A stretch of 64,000 nt of DNA from Lelliottia sp. WAP21 (GCF_020532665.2 NZ_JAIWPG020000007.1:62001-126000), one strand, 5' to 3'. Positions 35,738 through 45,704 are shown, counted from the stretch's first letter. A program made the numbers and translations. The notes: generated by a model from the letters alone, not told the origin.

Positions 35738-37030
35738 ATGTCGTTAACTGTACGTGAACAAAATCGATTTATTGCTGCCCTTGATAACCTAAGAACCTCA
35801 GAGCGGGTGCATAAAAGCGATCTTAAAATCGTTAATAAAACGCTGGATAAAATGGGGGGCGTGGCTAATAGTAAAGAATTACTCGCGAACCTGAGCAATC
35901 GGATGAGTAAAAACTTTGACATTAAAGATTCTAAAAATGTCGAGTCATTCATTGAAAATGTCAAAGTCAAGCTTGAAAAGCAGGAATCAAAGATCCACGA
36001 AAAGAAACTTACGCAGCTGAACAATATTGGCAACCGTATTTTTCAGGCAAGCCAAAAAATTGAGGTTGACCAGCTTAGCAAAGAGATCGCGTTCCAGACA
36101 AATGCGGCAAATCGTCAACTGGAAGGTGCCAGGTCTGATAAAAGTCTGGTTCACGAAGTGATTGACAAACGAAATGAAGTAAAAGAATTCGTCGCTCTCG
36201 AGATGCATAAATTAGAGCAGATCACCCCGCAGAAAATTAGCGAAGATCAAGAAAAACGCGTTGATAGATTAACTCAGAAAATGAATAGTGAGATTGACAA
36301 ACTGAAGGTAGACATTCGTAAAATTAATAATCGCGAACCTCAGCTTATTAAATTCCTTAATAATCTCGGAAAAACCGACGTTATAAACGATTTGACCAAA
36401 GCGCAAAACAATAAATTTCTTATGAGAACAATGGCTACGCCTGAGTATGCTAAAAAGATGTTTGGCACCCAGACCATTGTGGTTGAGGGTCGTCGCTCCT
36501 ATTCTGCTACGACTACAAAAGAGGTGCTGAGCGACAACGGAGCAGCGTTCCTTACCCGCATTAAGAAATATCATAACGCTAAAAATGATGTCGCAGCCAT
36601 TAAACATGAGATCAGCCGTATGGAATCAACCAGAGACGCGCAGATCGCGGCTATTAAGGCTGAAGAACGTTCACCGCTGCAGTCAAAACATGACTCAAAA
36701 ATTGCGCACTATCAGGACGGTTACAAAGAGATGAGTGAAACCGGAAACCTCGCGCTGAATACGTTAGCGGAGAGAATTAACTTCATCGATAGCACAATTA
36801 AGGATACCACCGCGCTTAAGAAAAATATTGAAGAAAAAGCCGAGCTCATGGGCGACACTGAAATTAAACAGTCAGCAGCTCGTCATGAAGACAGCATTAG
36901 CAGGCTCGTCGTCAAGAAAGAGAAGCTCGAAAACAGTTACCAGCGACTTGTTGAGGCGTCAAAAACCGGTAAAAACTACATTAGCGACGTTGAATCCGAT
37001 AGCGTAAGCGATTACGAAAGTTACGTCTAA
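35738..37030 (+). CDS. Coiled-coil protein of unknown function, possible T3SS substrate
   Basis: The 430-residue product starts at the ATG at 35738 behind GCGAGGAAATT; an ATG six codons upstream lacks such a site. There is no signal peptide or membrane segment. Most of the length is charged helix, with coiled-coil runs such as DQEKRVDRLTQKMNSEIDKL and KIHEKKLTQLNNIGNRIFQA, interrupted by a less charged patch (AKKMFGTQTIVVEGRRSYSA at roughly 235-255). The tail SDVESDSVSDYESYV is acidic and serine-rich. Base composition is visibly richer in A+T than the backbone. It is a single-gene unit, divergent from the fimbrial operon and closed by its own terminator. I recognise no family; an effector is a guess from the setting. 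Confidence 0.8.
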   Translation: MSLTVREQNRFIAALDNLRTSERVHKSDLKIVNKTLDKMGGVANSKELLANLSNRMSKNFDIKDSKNVESFIENVKVKLEKQESKIHEKKLTQLNNIGNRIFQASQKIEVDQLSKEIAFQTNAANRQLEGARSDKSLVHEVIDKRNEVKEFVALEMHKLEQITPQKISEDQEKRVDRLTQKMNSEIDKLKVDIRKINNREPQLIKFLNNLGKTDVINDLTKAQNNKFLMRTMATPEYAKKMFGTQTIVVEGRRSYSATTTKEVLSDNGAAFLTRIKKYHNAKNDVAAIKHEISRMESTRDAQIAAIKAEERSPLQSKHDSKIAHYQDGYKEMSETGNLALNTLAERINFIDSTIKDTTALKKNIEEKAELMGDTEIKQSAARHEDSISRLVVKKEKLENSYQRLVEASKTGKNYISDVESDSVSDYESYV

Positions 37031-37063
37031 CCGCGCCTGACGCTCTCCACAAGAGTGATGTTT

Positions 37064-37093
37064 AAAATCCACGCCCCGGCGTGGATTTTTTTT
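37064..37093 (+). terminator. Intrinsic terminator of the coiled-coil gene
   Basis: The stem ATCCACGCC / GGCGTGGAT with a two-base loop is followed by eight T residues, 34 bp after the stop. It separates this gene from the IS remnant and ydeP. Confidence 0.92.
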
Positions 37094-37514
37094 GGTAACT
37101 GGTCCCCCGCGTTAAGGCGGCCCAAGGTGACTTAAGCCGCTTCACATCAAATACGTTTATGTAGCCAACGTCTTACGCTCAGCGCAGAAGCTAGCATCAG
37201 AAATAACGTGCAGCGGCGGAGTATCCGGGCAGGAACTCCGGCTTTGGCCTAGCGGAGAATAATGAGGATCTGTTCGTCGGAAAGGGCTTCTTCATTGGGA
37301 TTCTCTCCGATGGCTGATGATGAAATGACTAACGTCACGGTGCATTAATCAAGGGGAACAGGTCAGTTTTTTATGCCCCTGCCCCGTGATAAACGCATTT
37401 CCTGTGATGTGCGGTTTACGTCGTGGATGATAATTTATTGTTATTAAATAGTTAGATTATCATTAAGTCATTGACCAATGATGCCCGACTCAGACCCGCA
37501 CGGCAGGAGATCCC
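37094..37514. mobile_element. IS3-family end remnant and non-coding gap before ydeP
   Basis: This gene-free stretch contains the OrfA fragment and, on the minus strand, a putative terminal repeat TGACCTGTTCCCC (complement of 37353-37365) just ahead of it, the layout of an IS3-family left end. No transposase OrfB or second end is present. The remaining 150 bp to ydeP hold A+T-rich sequence suitable for its promoter. The remnant lies between the fimbrial/T3SS region and ydeP, so it is a likely island edge. Confidence 0.6.
37155..37295 (-). pseudogene. Decayed IS3-family transposase OrfA fragment
   Basis: Read on the minus strand from an ATG at 37295 (GGAGAG upstream), the fragment gives MKK, then after a one-base shift LSDEQILIILR, a TAG, then AKAGVPARILRR, and after another shift HVISDASF. 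These follow the order of the IS3-family OrfA start (FSDEQI-IL-EAKAGVPAR-LCRKHGISDATFY). At least two frameshifts and one stop make it non-functional. Confidence 0.7.
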
Positions 37515-39803
37515 ATGGCCAGCAAAAGACGTTCAGTTCCTGGTATACGACATTATGATGGGCCAGCCGGGGGCTGGGGAGCGCTGAAAGCCACGGCCAT
37601 TGCCGTGCGTACGCAAATGGATACCCTTGATGCACCCGCCACGCTGCTGCGCACTAATCAGCCGGACGGCTTTGATTGCCCGGGGTGCGCATGGCCGGAT
37701 AAAGAACACAAATCGACTTTCCAGTTCTGCGAAAACGGCGCCAAAGCCGTCACCTGGGAAGCCACCAGCAAACGCGTCACGCCCGAATTTTTAGCGGCGA
37801 ATACCGTCACCGCTTTACGTGCAAAAAGCGATTTCGAGCTGGAAGGGTACGGTCGACTCACCCATCCGCTGGTATATCATCGGGAAACGGATACCCTCCG
37901 TCCGGTTAGCTGGGAGCAGGCTTTTAGCCGAATCGGAGAGATTTTACGCGAATTACCCCCGGATGCCGTGGAGTTTTACACTTCAGGCCGAGCCTCGAAT
38001 GAAGCGGCGTATCTTTTCCAGCTTTTTGCCCGGGAGCTCGGGACGAATAACTTCCCGGACTGTTCCAATATGTGCCACGAAGCCACCAGTACGGGCCTGC
38101 CGCGTTCTATCGGTATCGGAAAAGGTACCGTGTCGCTGGATGATTTCGATAAAACCGAACTGGTGATTTCTATCGGGCATAATCCCGGCACGAACCACCC
38201 GCGCATGATGGGCACCCTGCATGAACTTGCTCGCCGGGGGGTGCCCATTATTGTCTTCAATCCTCTGCGTGAAAGAGCGCTGGAACGGTTTGCCGATCCG
38301 CAGAGCGTGGTGGAGATGGCGACCCTGGGCTCAACGGATATCGCTTCAACCTATTTTCAGGTGAAGGCTGGCGGCGATGCGGCTGCGCTCAAAGGCATCG
38401 CTAAGCACTTGCTGGAGCGTGAAGACGCCGTCGGCAATACGCTGGATCGCGAGTTTATCGCTCAGCATACGCTGAACTTTGAGGATTTTGCAGACGATAT
38501 TCGCGCCACCTCCTGGACATCCATAGAGCAGGAGTCCGGATTGCCCCGCGCCAGCCTGGAACAGGTGGCGCAGGCTTACGCAAAATCCCGCGCGACAATC
38601 ATCACCTACGGGATGGGGATTACCCAGCACAACAAGGGCACGGCGAACGTCCGGCTAATTGCCGATCTGTTGCTTCTGCGCGGTAATATCGGCAAGCCCG
38701 GCGCGGGTATCTGCCCGCTTCGTGGCCATTCCAACGTGCAGGGTAATCGCACCGTAGGCATCACAGAAAAACCGTCTCCGGCATTTCTCTCCCGACTTGA
38801 AGCGGTCTTTGGTTTTACGCCTCCCTCCCGTCATGGTCACGATGCGGTGATGGCAACGCAGGCGATGATCGCCGGTGAGTCGAAGGCACTGATTTGTCTT
38901 GGCGGTAACTTTGCCGTCGCCATGCCCGATCACCTTCAGGCCTTCCCGGCGATGCAAAAGCTCGATCTGAGCGTGCACGTCGCGACCAAGCTGAACCGCA
39001 CCCATCTGCTTGTGGGGAACGAGACGTACATTTTCCCTTGCCTGGGACGAACAGAACTGGATATGCAGCGCACGGGACGCCAGTCGATTACGGTTGAAGA
39101 TTCCATGTCGATGGTTCATGCCTCGTCGGGCAAGTTAAAGCCTGCTTCCCCTGACCTGCTTTCTGAGCCCGCGATTGTGGCGGGGATGGCGCTTGCGACG
39201 CTGCCGACAACAAAGATCGACTGGGCTGACCTGGTCGGCGACTACGATCGGATCCGCGACCTGATCGAAAAAACGATTCCGGGCTTTACCGATTACAACG
39301 CCAGAATACGTATTCCAGGCGGTTTTCGTATGCCTCTGCCCCCTACGGAACGTATCTGGCCGACGCCGGAAGGAAAAGCCGTCTTCTCTGTTTTTCCGGG
39401 TGTGGATGAAAACAGGAAAGGTGAAGGTGACGATATCCTTCGTCTGGTGACCCTGCGCAGCCACGACCAGTACAACACGACAATCTATGCTCTTGACGAT
39501 CGCTATCGTGGCGTTTTTGGCCGTCGCGATATTCTTTTCATGAATGAAGAGGATATGGCGCAGCGTGGTCTGGAGCATGGCGATCGCGTGGATATTACGA
39601 CCGCCTTGCCGGATAGCACGCTGAGACTGACGGATATTACCGTAGTGGCGTATAACATCGCGCAAGGTACCGTCGGCGCTTACTATCCCGAGGCAAACGT
39701 GCTGGTTCCCCTGACCTATCTTGATAAAGAGAGCGGCACGCCGTCATATAAATCCGTTCCTGTTCAGATCACGCTGCGATCAAAAGAGATCAAGACGCTC
39801 TGA
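37515..39803 (+). CDS. ydeP: YdeP-like molybdopterin oxidoreductase (FdhF-related, acid resistance)
   Basis: E. coli YdeP contributes to acid resistance under EvgA control; its substrate is not established. The 762-residue product (759 in E. coli) has GFDCPGCAWPDKEHK near the start, the molybdopterin domains with VEFYTSGRASNEAAYLFQLF and NFPDCSNMCHEATSTGL, LVISIGHNPGTNHPRM, and a C-terminal dinucleotide-binding domain with LRLVTLRSHDQYNTTIYALD. AGGAG lies before the ATG. It is transcribed alone towards the MFS gene. Confidence 0.93.
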   Translation: MASKRRSVPGIRHYDGPAGGWGALKATAIAVRTQMDTLDAPATLLRTNQPDGFDCPGCAWPDKEHKSTFQFCENGAKAVTWEATSKRVTPEFLAANTVTALRAKSDFELEGYGRLTHPLVYHRETDTLRPVSWEQAFSRIGEILRELPPDAVEFYTSGRASNEAAYLFQLFARELGTNNFPDCSNMCHEATSTGLPRSIGIGKGTVSLDDFDKTELVISIGHNPGTNHPRMMGTLHELARRGVPIIVFNPLRERALERFADPQSVVEMATLGSTDIASTYFQVKAGGDAAALKGIAKHLLEREDAVGNTLDREFIAQHTLNFEDFADDIRATSWTSIEQESGLPRASLEQVAQAYAKSRATIITYGMGITQHNKGTANVRLIADLLLLRGNIGKPGAGICPLRGHSNVQGNRTVGITEKPSPAFLSRLEAVFGFTPPSRHGHDAVMATQAMIAGESKALICLGGNFAVAMPDHLQAFPAMQKLDLSVHVATKLNRTHLLVGNETYIFPCLGRTELDMQRTGRQSITVEDSMSMVHASSGKLKPASPDLLSEPAIVAGMALATLPTTKIDWADLVGDYDRIRDLIEKTIPGFTDYNARIRIPGGFRMPLPPTERIWPTPEGKAVFSVFPGVDENRKGEGDDILRLVTLRSHDQYNTTIYALDDRYRGVFGRRDILFMNEEDMAQRGLEHGDRVDITTALPDSTLRLTDITVVAYNIAQGTVGAYYPEANVLVPLTYLDKESGTPSYKSVPVQITLRSKEIKTL

Positions 39804-39840
39804 CGCTTTACCGAATCCAGACGCCAGCCTGCAAACGGAG

Positions 39841-39870
39841 AAAACCCCGCCACATTCTGATGTGACGGGG
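39841..39870 (-). terminator. Terminator between ydeP and the MFS gene
   Basis: On the minus strand CCCCGTCACAT and ATGTGGCGGGG pair with one wobble, followed by TTTT, directly after the exporter stop. It may also serve ydeP transcripts coming from the left. Confidence 0.75.
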
Positions 39871-39875
39871 GGAAT

Positions 39876-41069
39876 TCACTGCGGCTGGGGCTGCACGCGA
39901 ACGCCCAGCAGAACAATGACCATCGCACTGACCAGCAGGAGACCGCTGCCTGCAAATACGCCGCTGGCGCCGTTGAGATCAAAGACCATGCCGCCCCCGG
40001 CTGCCCCTGCACCAATGGCGAACTGTATCGAGGCCACTAACAAACCGCCCGCGCTTTCAGCTTCATCGGGAACGGTAGTGGCAAGCCAGGTAGACCAGCC
40101 CACCGGCACCAGACCAAAGGCAAAGCCCCAGAGCGCCACCAGCAGGCCATCCAGCATTGCCAGATGCCCCCAGCCGACCATAACCAGTGCGAGGATCCCC
40201 ATCACCAGAGGGACCAACGCCAGCGTCAGGCGAAGATTGCACGCCAGCAGATAGCCCGCAACAGAGGTGCCGACAAAGTTCGCCAGCCCAAAGCCCAGCA
40301 GAATAAGTGAAATACTCTCCACGCTCGCCTGCCCGACCGTTTCAAGGAAGGGGCGCAAATAGGTAAAGAAAGCAAAATGACCACCGAAGATCAGCACTGT
40401 CGCCAGCAGCCCACCAATCATCCCCGGACGGCGCAGCACCCGAAGCAGCGTTCCCAGACTTCCGTTACTCTCCGGTTTCATTGAAGGCAGCACCCAGAGC
40501 TGCCAGAGCAGCGCCACGACGCTTGGCAAAATGCACAGAATAAACACGTTGCGCCAGCCAATCAGACTGCCGAGATAACTGCCAAGCGGGGCCGCAACAA
40601 CGGTCGCGATCGACACGCTGGAGAAGATCACCGCCAGCGCTTTTGGCACCTTATCCGCAGGCACCAGCCGCAACGCCGTTGCCGTCGACATGGCCCAGAA
40701 TCCACCAATTGCCACGCCGAGCAATAACCTTCCCGCCAGCAGTACCTGTAACGTCGGCGCAAAAGCCACCAGCAGGCTGGAGACGATTTGCAATACGGAG
40801 AAAAACATCAGTACCCAGCGACGATCGATACTTTTGGTAGCAGGCGTAATCAGTAACCCGGTGACCAGCGCCACCAGTGCCGTGGCCGTGACCGCCTGCC
40901 CCGCCATGCCCTCGGTAACGCCTAAGCTTGCCGCCATCGGCGTCAGCAAACTGGCAGGAAGAAATTCAGCCGTAATCAGCCCAAATACTCCCAGCCCCAG
41001 CGAATAGACGGCTCGCCAGGCGGGTTTTGCGGGCGAAAGGGCCTCGCTCGCCGCGATAGATGTATTCAT
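39876..41069 (-). CDS. MFS (DHA1) efflux transporter, NepI-like
   Basis: The 397-residue inner-membrane protein has 12 hydrophobic segments. It is read from the ATG at 41069 because GGGAG stands before it. FLPASLLTPMAASLGVTEGM, GRLLLGVAIGGFWAMSTATA and VGWSTW in the second half follow the purine-ribonucleoside exporter NepI closely, so it belongs to that drug:H+ antiporter group. The substrate is not known. It is divergent from an AraC-type gene across 115 bp. Confidence 0.88.
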   Translation of the reverse strand: MNTSIAASEALSPAKPAWRAVYSLGLGVFGLITAEFLPASLLTPMAASLGVTEGMAGQAVTATALVALVTGLLITPATKSIDRRWVLMFFSVLQIVSSLLVAFAPTLQVLLAGRLLLGVAIGGFWAMSTATALRLVPADKVPKALAVIFSSVSIATVVAAPLGSYLGSLIGWRNVFILCILPSVVALLWQLWVLPSMKPESNGSLGTLLRVLRRPGMIGGLLATVLIFGGHFAFFTYLRPFLETVGQASVESISLILLGFGLANFVGTSVAGYLLACNLRLTLALVPLVMGILALVMVGWGHLAMLDGLLVALWGFAFGLVPVGWSTWLATTVPDEAESAGGLLVASIQFAIGAGAAGGGMVFDLNGASGVFAGSGLLLVSAMVIVLLGVRVQPQPQ

Positions 41070-41093
41070 CTGTTGATCTCCCGTTATTAAAAT

Positions 41094-41107
41094 GTGACAA
41101 CCGTCAC
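41094..41107. promoter_or_regulatory. GTGAC-aacc-GTCAC palindrome and TATAAT in the MFS/AraC intergenic region
   Basis: A five-base inverted repeat lies 25 bp before the exporter start, a fitting place for an operator. A TATAAT at 41144-41149 is the best -10 for the AraC-type gene, with a poor -35. Confidence 0.35.
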
Positions 41108-41184
41108 GAAGCATAGAGCGTTCCCCATGGACGATCTATGACATATAATCTTCACTTATTGATTATTCGTCCGGAGTTTTGCCC

Positions 41185-42141
41185 ATGACCCTTCAGGCAC
41201 CCGATATGATCAGCGAGCTACTGCGCGGGATGCGGCTCTCTGGTGTGAAGTACCGCCGAATCGAAACCCACGCCCCGTTTGGTGTGGCGTTTCACTGTGT
41301 GCCGGGAAAAGCACATTTTCATTTTGTCAGTCAGGGGCGCGCCTTGCTGCGTATGGAAAGTGGGGCAAGCTTCATGCTGAGCAGCGGCGACGCGTTGTTT
41401 ATCCCAAACGGCAACGCACACGCTCTGCTCTCAGACGAAAAAGCGGAGGTGTCGCCGGTTTCAGCTTTCCCCAGCGAATCCCTTTGCCAGTCGGTCTGTG
41501 CTATACGCTGCGAGCCGTGTCCTGAAAATGAGAGCACGGTTATCTTCAGCGGGTGTATGGATTTTGAGCTGGGCGGCATGCAGCCACTGATTAAAGCCAT
41601 GCCAGAGGTAATGATGGTGAGTCGCCTGATGAGCACCTGGCCGGAAATTCATCCATTGCTGTCGGCCATGGAACGAGAATCGCAGACCCGGCAAGTCGGT
41701 TTTGCCGGTATTCTGGCGCGTCTGGCTGATGTGGTGGCGGCACTCATCGTGCGCGGTTGGGTTGAAGCGGGCTGCGGACAAGCGACAGGATGGGTGCAGG
41801 TATTGCGCGATCCGCGTCTGAGTCGGGCGATTTACGCCATGCACCAGCAGCCGGGGGTCAACTGGAGCGTGGCGGAGCTGGCCAAAGAGGCCGGAACGTC
41901 GCGCTCCGTGTTTGCCGAGCGTTTTCTTTCCGCTACGGGGACCACGCCCGCCAGATATCTGAGCGAACTGCGTATGCGACTGGCTATTCAGTACATCCGC
42001 CACGAAAATCAGGCGATTGAAACGGTTGCTTTGCGGCTGGGCTATGGATCGCTTGCGGCCTTTAGCCGGGCATTTAAACGCATTGTGGGGCATGCGCCGG
42101 GTACCCTGCGGGAAACCGGTCAGACTCCTGAAGAAGCCTGA
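41185..42141 (+). CDS. AraC-family transcription regulator with cupin sensor domain
   Basis: The 318-residue product is read from the ATG at 41185 (CCGGAG upstream). The N-terminal cupin part (about 25-190) includes GKAHFHFVSQGRALLRMESG and SSGDALFIPNGNAHALL; the C-terminal AraC domain has WSVAELAKEAGTSRSVFAER and VALRLGYGSLAAFSRAFKRI. This architecture is common in regulators of adjacent exporters, and the MFS gene divergent from it is the obvious target. Confidence 0.92.
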   Translation: MTLQAPDMISELLRGMRLSGVKYRRIETHAPFGVAFHCVPGKAHFHFVSQGRALLRMESGASFMLSSGDALFIPNGNAHALLSDEKAEVSPVSAFPSESLCQSVCAIRCEPCPENESTVIFSGCMDFELGGMQPLIKAMPEVMMVSRLMSTWPEIHPLLSAMERESQTRQVGFAGILARLADVVAALIVRGWVEAGCGQATGWVQVLRDPRLSRAIYAMHQQPGVNWSVAELAKEAGTSRSVFAERFLSATGTTPARYLSELRMRLAIQYIRHENQAIETVALRLGYGSLAAFSRAFKRIVGHAPGTLRETGQTPEEA

Positions 42142-42152
42142 CCGTTGTGTCA

Positions 42153-43535
42153 TCAGAAGTAATACTTGAAGCGCACGCGTCCCCCGTAGCGATCGTCGTT
42201 ATTGGCCTCGCCTTCGTTTGGATGAGCTTCAACCCAGGAGGCATAGGCCCCAAGATAGATATTGAAGTTTTTCATTTTCATCACGTTCGGGAAAAGATAG
42301 GACGCATGGATGGTGTGAATGTCGTAATCTCCCGGATCGGTAACCCAGCAGTCATTGTCACAATCGGCGTCGAAATTGGCCGTATTAAATTCATCGATCT
42401 GGTTATGCGCGTAGATATACCCCAGCTCGAAATTACGCCATAGCCCGTTCATGCCCGCGGTAAAGTTGGTTTCGTCCGTGGCGTCAAGATAGGCTGTGCT
42501 GGCGTTGAAGACCACGCCGTTATCGGGATCGTTTTTCTGCCCATTCCAGGTCAGCGTCAGACCGTAACCGGTACGCTCCGACTGATCGACCCATTGGCCA
42601 GATTGATCGTAATAACCATAGGCATTATTAACGACGTTCTTTTCCATCGCTGCTGCGGCGGAGAATGTGTCACCCTGCCAGGCAATAACCGGACGCACGT
42701 ACGCCACGTTTTTGTCGTTTTCCAGATCGACGCCGTGGTATTTCTGATCGACGAAAAGCTTGCTGCCGTCTTCAAGCAGGGTATTCACCTCAAAATACCA
42801 GTTATCGATGGTTTTGCTCATCAGGAAGTTGCCGCCGCTGTCGCTTCGCCCGCGCCCTTCTTTCATCATGTAGATATAACCGTAGCCATCGCTATAGAGA
42901 TCGTTGGCGGTATTACCGGAATACTCAACAAAGGTATCCTGATTGAGCGGGAACATATCATAGGCTTCGAAGCGACCGACTTTAATTTTCCAGTTATTCT
43001 CATTGCCAAAGAAGAATGTCGCATCATCAAGGAACATGGTTCCGGTAAGATCTGCTAATGGCTGAACGGAGAAGCCGGCAAAATTGCCATCCTCCATTCG
43101 GCGATAGCCATCAAAACCTAATAAGATGCGGCCATTAATATCCCACCGTTCATGATTTCCGGATGCCCAGTCTTCATTCGCGCTGGTCTTGATGGAGGTT
43201 AATCCGCCTGTTTTGCTGGCCGCGTCCATATTAAATTCGACATCACCATAGAATTTAATATCGCCATAACCTGAAAGCGACAGTTTCGGCACCGCGGGAG
43301 CTGTGACCGGCTCAAGGGACTCTACCGCAACGGTGGGCGCACGTTTAGCCTGCGTGGCTTGCTGTTGCTGTATTGCCTGTATCTGCGCTTCGGCATTCGC
43401 CGCGCGGCTTTCAGCACTTTCCAGACGCGCTTCGAGCTGCGCAAGTTTTTCTTCGAGACTCACCGTACTTTTTGCCGCCATCACCCCAGTGGCAAAAAAA
43501 GAACTCATAAGCAGAGCAAGATATTTTACTCTCAT
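42153..43535 (-). CDS. Outer-membrane carbohydrate porin (RafY/ScrY-type)
   Basis: The 460-residue product starts at the ATG at 43535 (AGGATGG upstream) with a 20-residue signal peptide (MRVKYLALLMSSFFATGVMA). A short coiled coil of about 24-65 (LEEKLAQLEARLESAESRAA) precedes the barrel, as in ScrY and RafY; the barrel part begins LSLSGYGDIKFYGDVEFNMD and ends in the barrel signature GGRVRFKYYF. The size and N-terminal build suggest an oligosaccharide porin. It is divergent from the trehalase gene across 436 bp. Substrate unknown. Confidence 0.85.
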   Translation of the reverse strand: MRVKYLALLMSSFFATGVMAAKSTVSLEEKLAQLEARLESAESRAANAEAQIQAIQQQQATQAKRAPTVAVESLEPVTAPAVPKLSLSGYGDIKFYGDVEFNMDAASKTGGLTSIKTSANEDWASGNHERWDINGRILLGFDGYRRMEDGNFAGFSVQPLADLTGTMFLDDATFFFGNENNWKIKVGRFEAYDMFPLNQDTFVEYSGNTANDLYSDGYGYIYMMKEGRGRSDSGGNFLMSKTIDNWYFEVNTLLEDGSKLFVDQKYHGVDLENDKNVAYVRPVIAWQGDTFSAAAAMEKNVVNNAYGYYDQSGQWVDQSERTGYGLTLTWNGQKNDPDNGVVFNASTAYLDATDETNFTAGMNGLWRNFELGYIYAHNQIDEFNTANFDADCDNDCWVTDPGDYDIHTIHASYLFPNVMKMKNFNIYLGAYASWVEAHPNEGEANNDDRYGGRVRFKYYF

Positions 43536-43971
43536 AGATTCCATCCTGATGAAAAATATTGTAAGGCTCACGTTAAGCCTGGTTATTTCGCCTAATCCTG
43601 TTCGACGGGTCTATTATGTTTTTTAATTTAAGTATTATGTTTTTTAACTAATGTGATCGAAGCAAATCGTTTTGTGTCATCATGACTTTTATTACCCCGT
43701 CTGGATCACACTATTTATTAGTGGAAAGCAGAATAAATAAGAGAGAGAGTATTTAACTTTAATGAATATTATTATTAATTTTTATTGAAAGATAAATACC
43801 ATAGATATGAATAATAAATGAGCTACGCCTCGCCGCGTTCTGCATACCGGTAAATTGTCTGGTTCTGCGCAAAATGGGCTATTCGACACGCGAAATGGTC
43901 AATATTCGTCTAAGGTTTTCAGGTGATTGACGACAGCGGTCACGCTGCTAAGCAAATAAAGGAGAACAACG
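43536..43971. other. 436-bp divergent intergenic region between the porin gene and treA
   Basis: No gene is visible. The porin-proximal half is strongly A+T-rich with poly-A/T runs; a TGTGA half-site of the CRP type is at about 43650. The last 40 bp before treA hold the AAGGAG ribosome site. Both promoters must lie here. Confidence 0.5.
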
Positions 43972-45654
43972 ATGATAAGACCTCAACTGCGCCGCCCTAC
44001 GCTGTTACACCTTGCGCTGGGAGGAGCATTGCTCGGCATGACTGCGTTTAGCTACGCTGAAACGCCTGCCGCGGAACCACAGGCCTCCCCGGATATTTTA
44101 CTCGGCCCGCTTTTCAACGATGTCCAGAGCGCAAAACTGTTTCCCGATCAAAAGACCTTTGCCGACGCGGTGCCAAAAAGCGATCCGTTGATGATCCTTG
44201 CGGATTACCGAATGCAGCATAGCCAGTCAGGCTTCGATCTGCGCCACTTTGTCGAAATGAACTTTACCCTGCCTGCTGAAGCGGAAAAATATGTTCCACC
44301 GTCAGGGCAAAGTCTGCGTGAGCATATCGACGATCTCTGGCCGGTATTGACCCGTACCACCGATACCGCCGGAAAATGGGATTCCCTGCTGCCCTTGCCA
44401 AAACCCTATGTTGTGCCCGGTGGACGTTTTCGCGAAGTCTATTACTGGGATAGCTACTTCACCATGCTGGGGCTGGCCGAGAGCGATCACTGGGATAAAA
44501 TCAGCGATATGGTCGCCAACTTCGCCTATGAAATTGATGCCTGGGGACATATTCCAAACGGTAATCGCACCTACTATCTTAGCCGCTCACAGCCGCCGTT
44601 TTTCTCTCTGATGGTTGAACTGCTGGCCACGCATGACAGCGACGCGCTGAAAAAATACCGTCCTCAAATGGAAAAAGAGTACGCCTACTGGATGGAAGGT
44701 GTGGAGGCGTTGCAGCCAGGCCAGGTTAATCAACGCGTGGTCAAACTGGACGATGGTTCGATTCTCAACCGCTACTGGGACGACAAAGATACCCCGCGCC
44801 CGGAATCATGGCTGGATGATGTGACCACCGCGAAAAATACCCCCGATCGTCCGGCGACGGAGATCTACCGGGATCTGCGCTCCGCAGCGGCCTCCGGCTG
44901 GGACTTTAGCTCCCGCTGGATGGACGATCCGCAAAAGCTCGGCACGATCCGCACCACCACCATCGTCCCGGTCGATTTGAACGCCCTGATGTTCAAGATG
45001 GAAAAACTGCTGGCCAAAGCCAGCCAGGACGGGGGAGACGCTGCCAGCGCCACCCGGTATGAAGCGCTTGCCAGCGCTCGACAAAAAGCAATGGAGAGCC
45101 ACCTGTGGAATGATAAAGAGGGCTGGTACGCCGATTACGATTTGAAGAGTAAGAAAGTGCGCAATCAGCTCACCGCCGCAGCGCTCTATCCGCTGTTTGT
45201 CAACGCGGCCTCCAAAGACCGCGCAGAGAAAGTGGCCGCCGCCACCGCGTCACGGCTGCTGAAACCAGGGGGTGTATCCACGACGACCATTAATAGCGGT
45301 CAGCAGTGGGATGCGCCGAATGGCTGGGCCCCGCTACAGTGGGTGGCGGCCGAAGGATTGCAAAACTATGGGCATAAAAAGGTGGCAATGGACGTCACCT
45401 GGCGCTTCCTGACTAACGTTCAGCATACCTATGACCGGGAGCAAAAGCTGGTCGAGAAATATGACGTTTCCACAACGGGCACTGGCGGGGGCGGCGGTGA
45501 GTATCCATTGCAGGATGGCTTTGGCTGGACCAACGGCGTTACGCTCAAAATGCTGGACTCGGTTTGCCCGAAAGAGAAACCGTGCGACAGTTTGCCCACG
45601 ACTCAGCCCGCAGCCAATGATGCACCGGCGGAAAAAGCCAGCGCGGCGCAATAA
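43972..45654 (+). CDS. treA: Periplasmic trehalase
   Basis: TreA splits trehalose into two glucose molecules in the periplasm, allowing growth on trehalose at high osmolarity. The 560-residue product has a signal peptide (ending TAFSYA), family signature 1 [20 protein letters not shown], signature 2 [13 protein letters not shown], and [20 protein letters not shown]. Sequence and length follow E. coli TreA (565). The C-terminal tail is low-complexity ([14 protein letters not shown]). AAGGAG precedes the ATG. Confidence 0.98.
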   Translation: MIRPQLRRPTLLHLALGGALLGMTAFSYAETPAAEPQASPDILLGPLFNDVQSAKLFPDQKTFADAVPKSDPLMILADYRMQHSQSGFDLRHFVEMNFTLPAEAEKYVPPSGQSLREHIDDLWPVLTRTTDTAGKWDSLLPLPKPYVVPGGRFREVYYWDSYFTMLGLAESDHWDKISDMVANFAYEIDAWGHIPNGNRTYYLSRSQPPFFSLMVELLATHDSDALKKYRPQMEKEYAYWMEGVEALQPGQVNQRVVKLDDGSILNRYWDDKDTPRPESWLDDVTTAKNTPDRPATEIYRDLRSAAASGWDFSSRWMDDPQKLGTIRTTTIVPVDLNALMFKMEKLLAKASQDGGDAASATRYEALASARQKAMESHLWNDKEGWYADYDLKSKKVRNQLTAAALYPLFVNAASKDRAEKVAAATASRLLKPGGVSTTTINSGQQWDAPNGWAPLQWVAAEGLQNYGHKKVAMDVTWRFLTNVQHTYDREQKLVEKYDVSTTGTGGGGGEYPLQDGFGWTNGVTLKMLDSVCPKEKPCDSLPTTQPAANDAPAEKASAAQ

Positions 45655-45704
45655 TCCGGTGCGCTACTGCCCTCCTCCTGAAGAAGAGAAGGACACAGGG
45701 CAGC

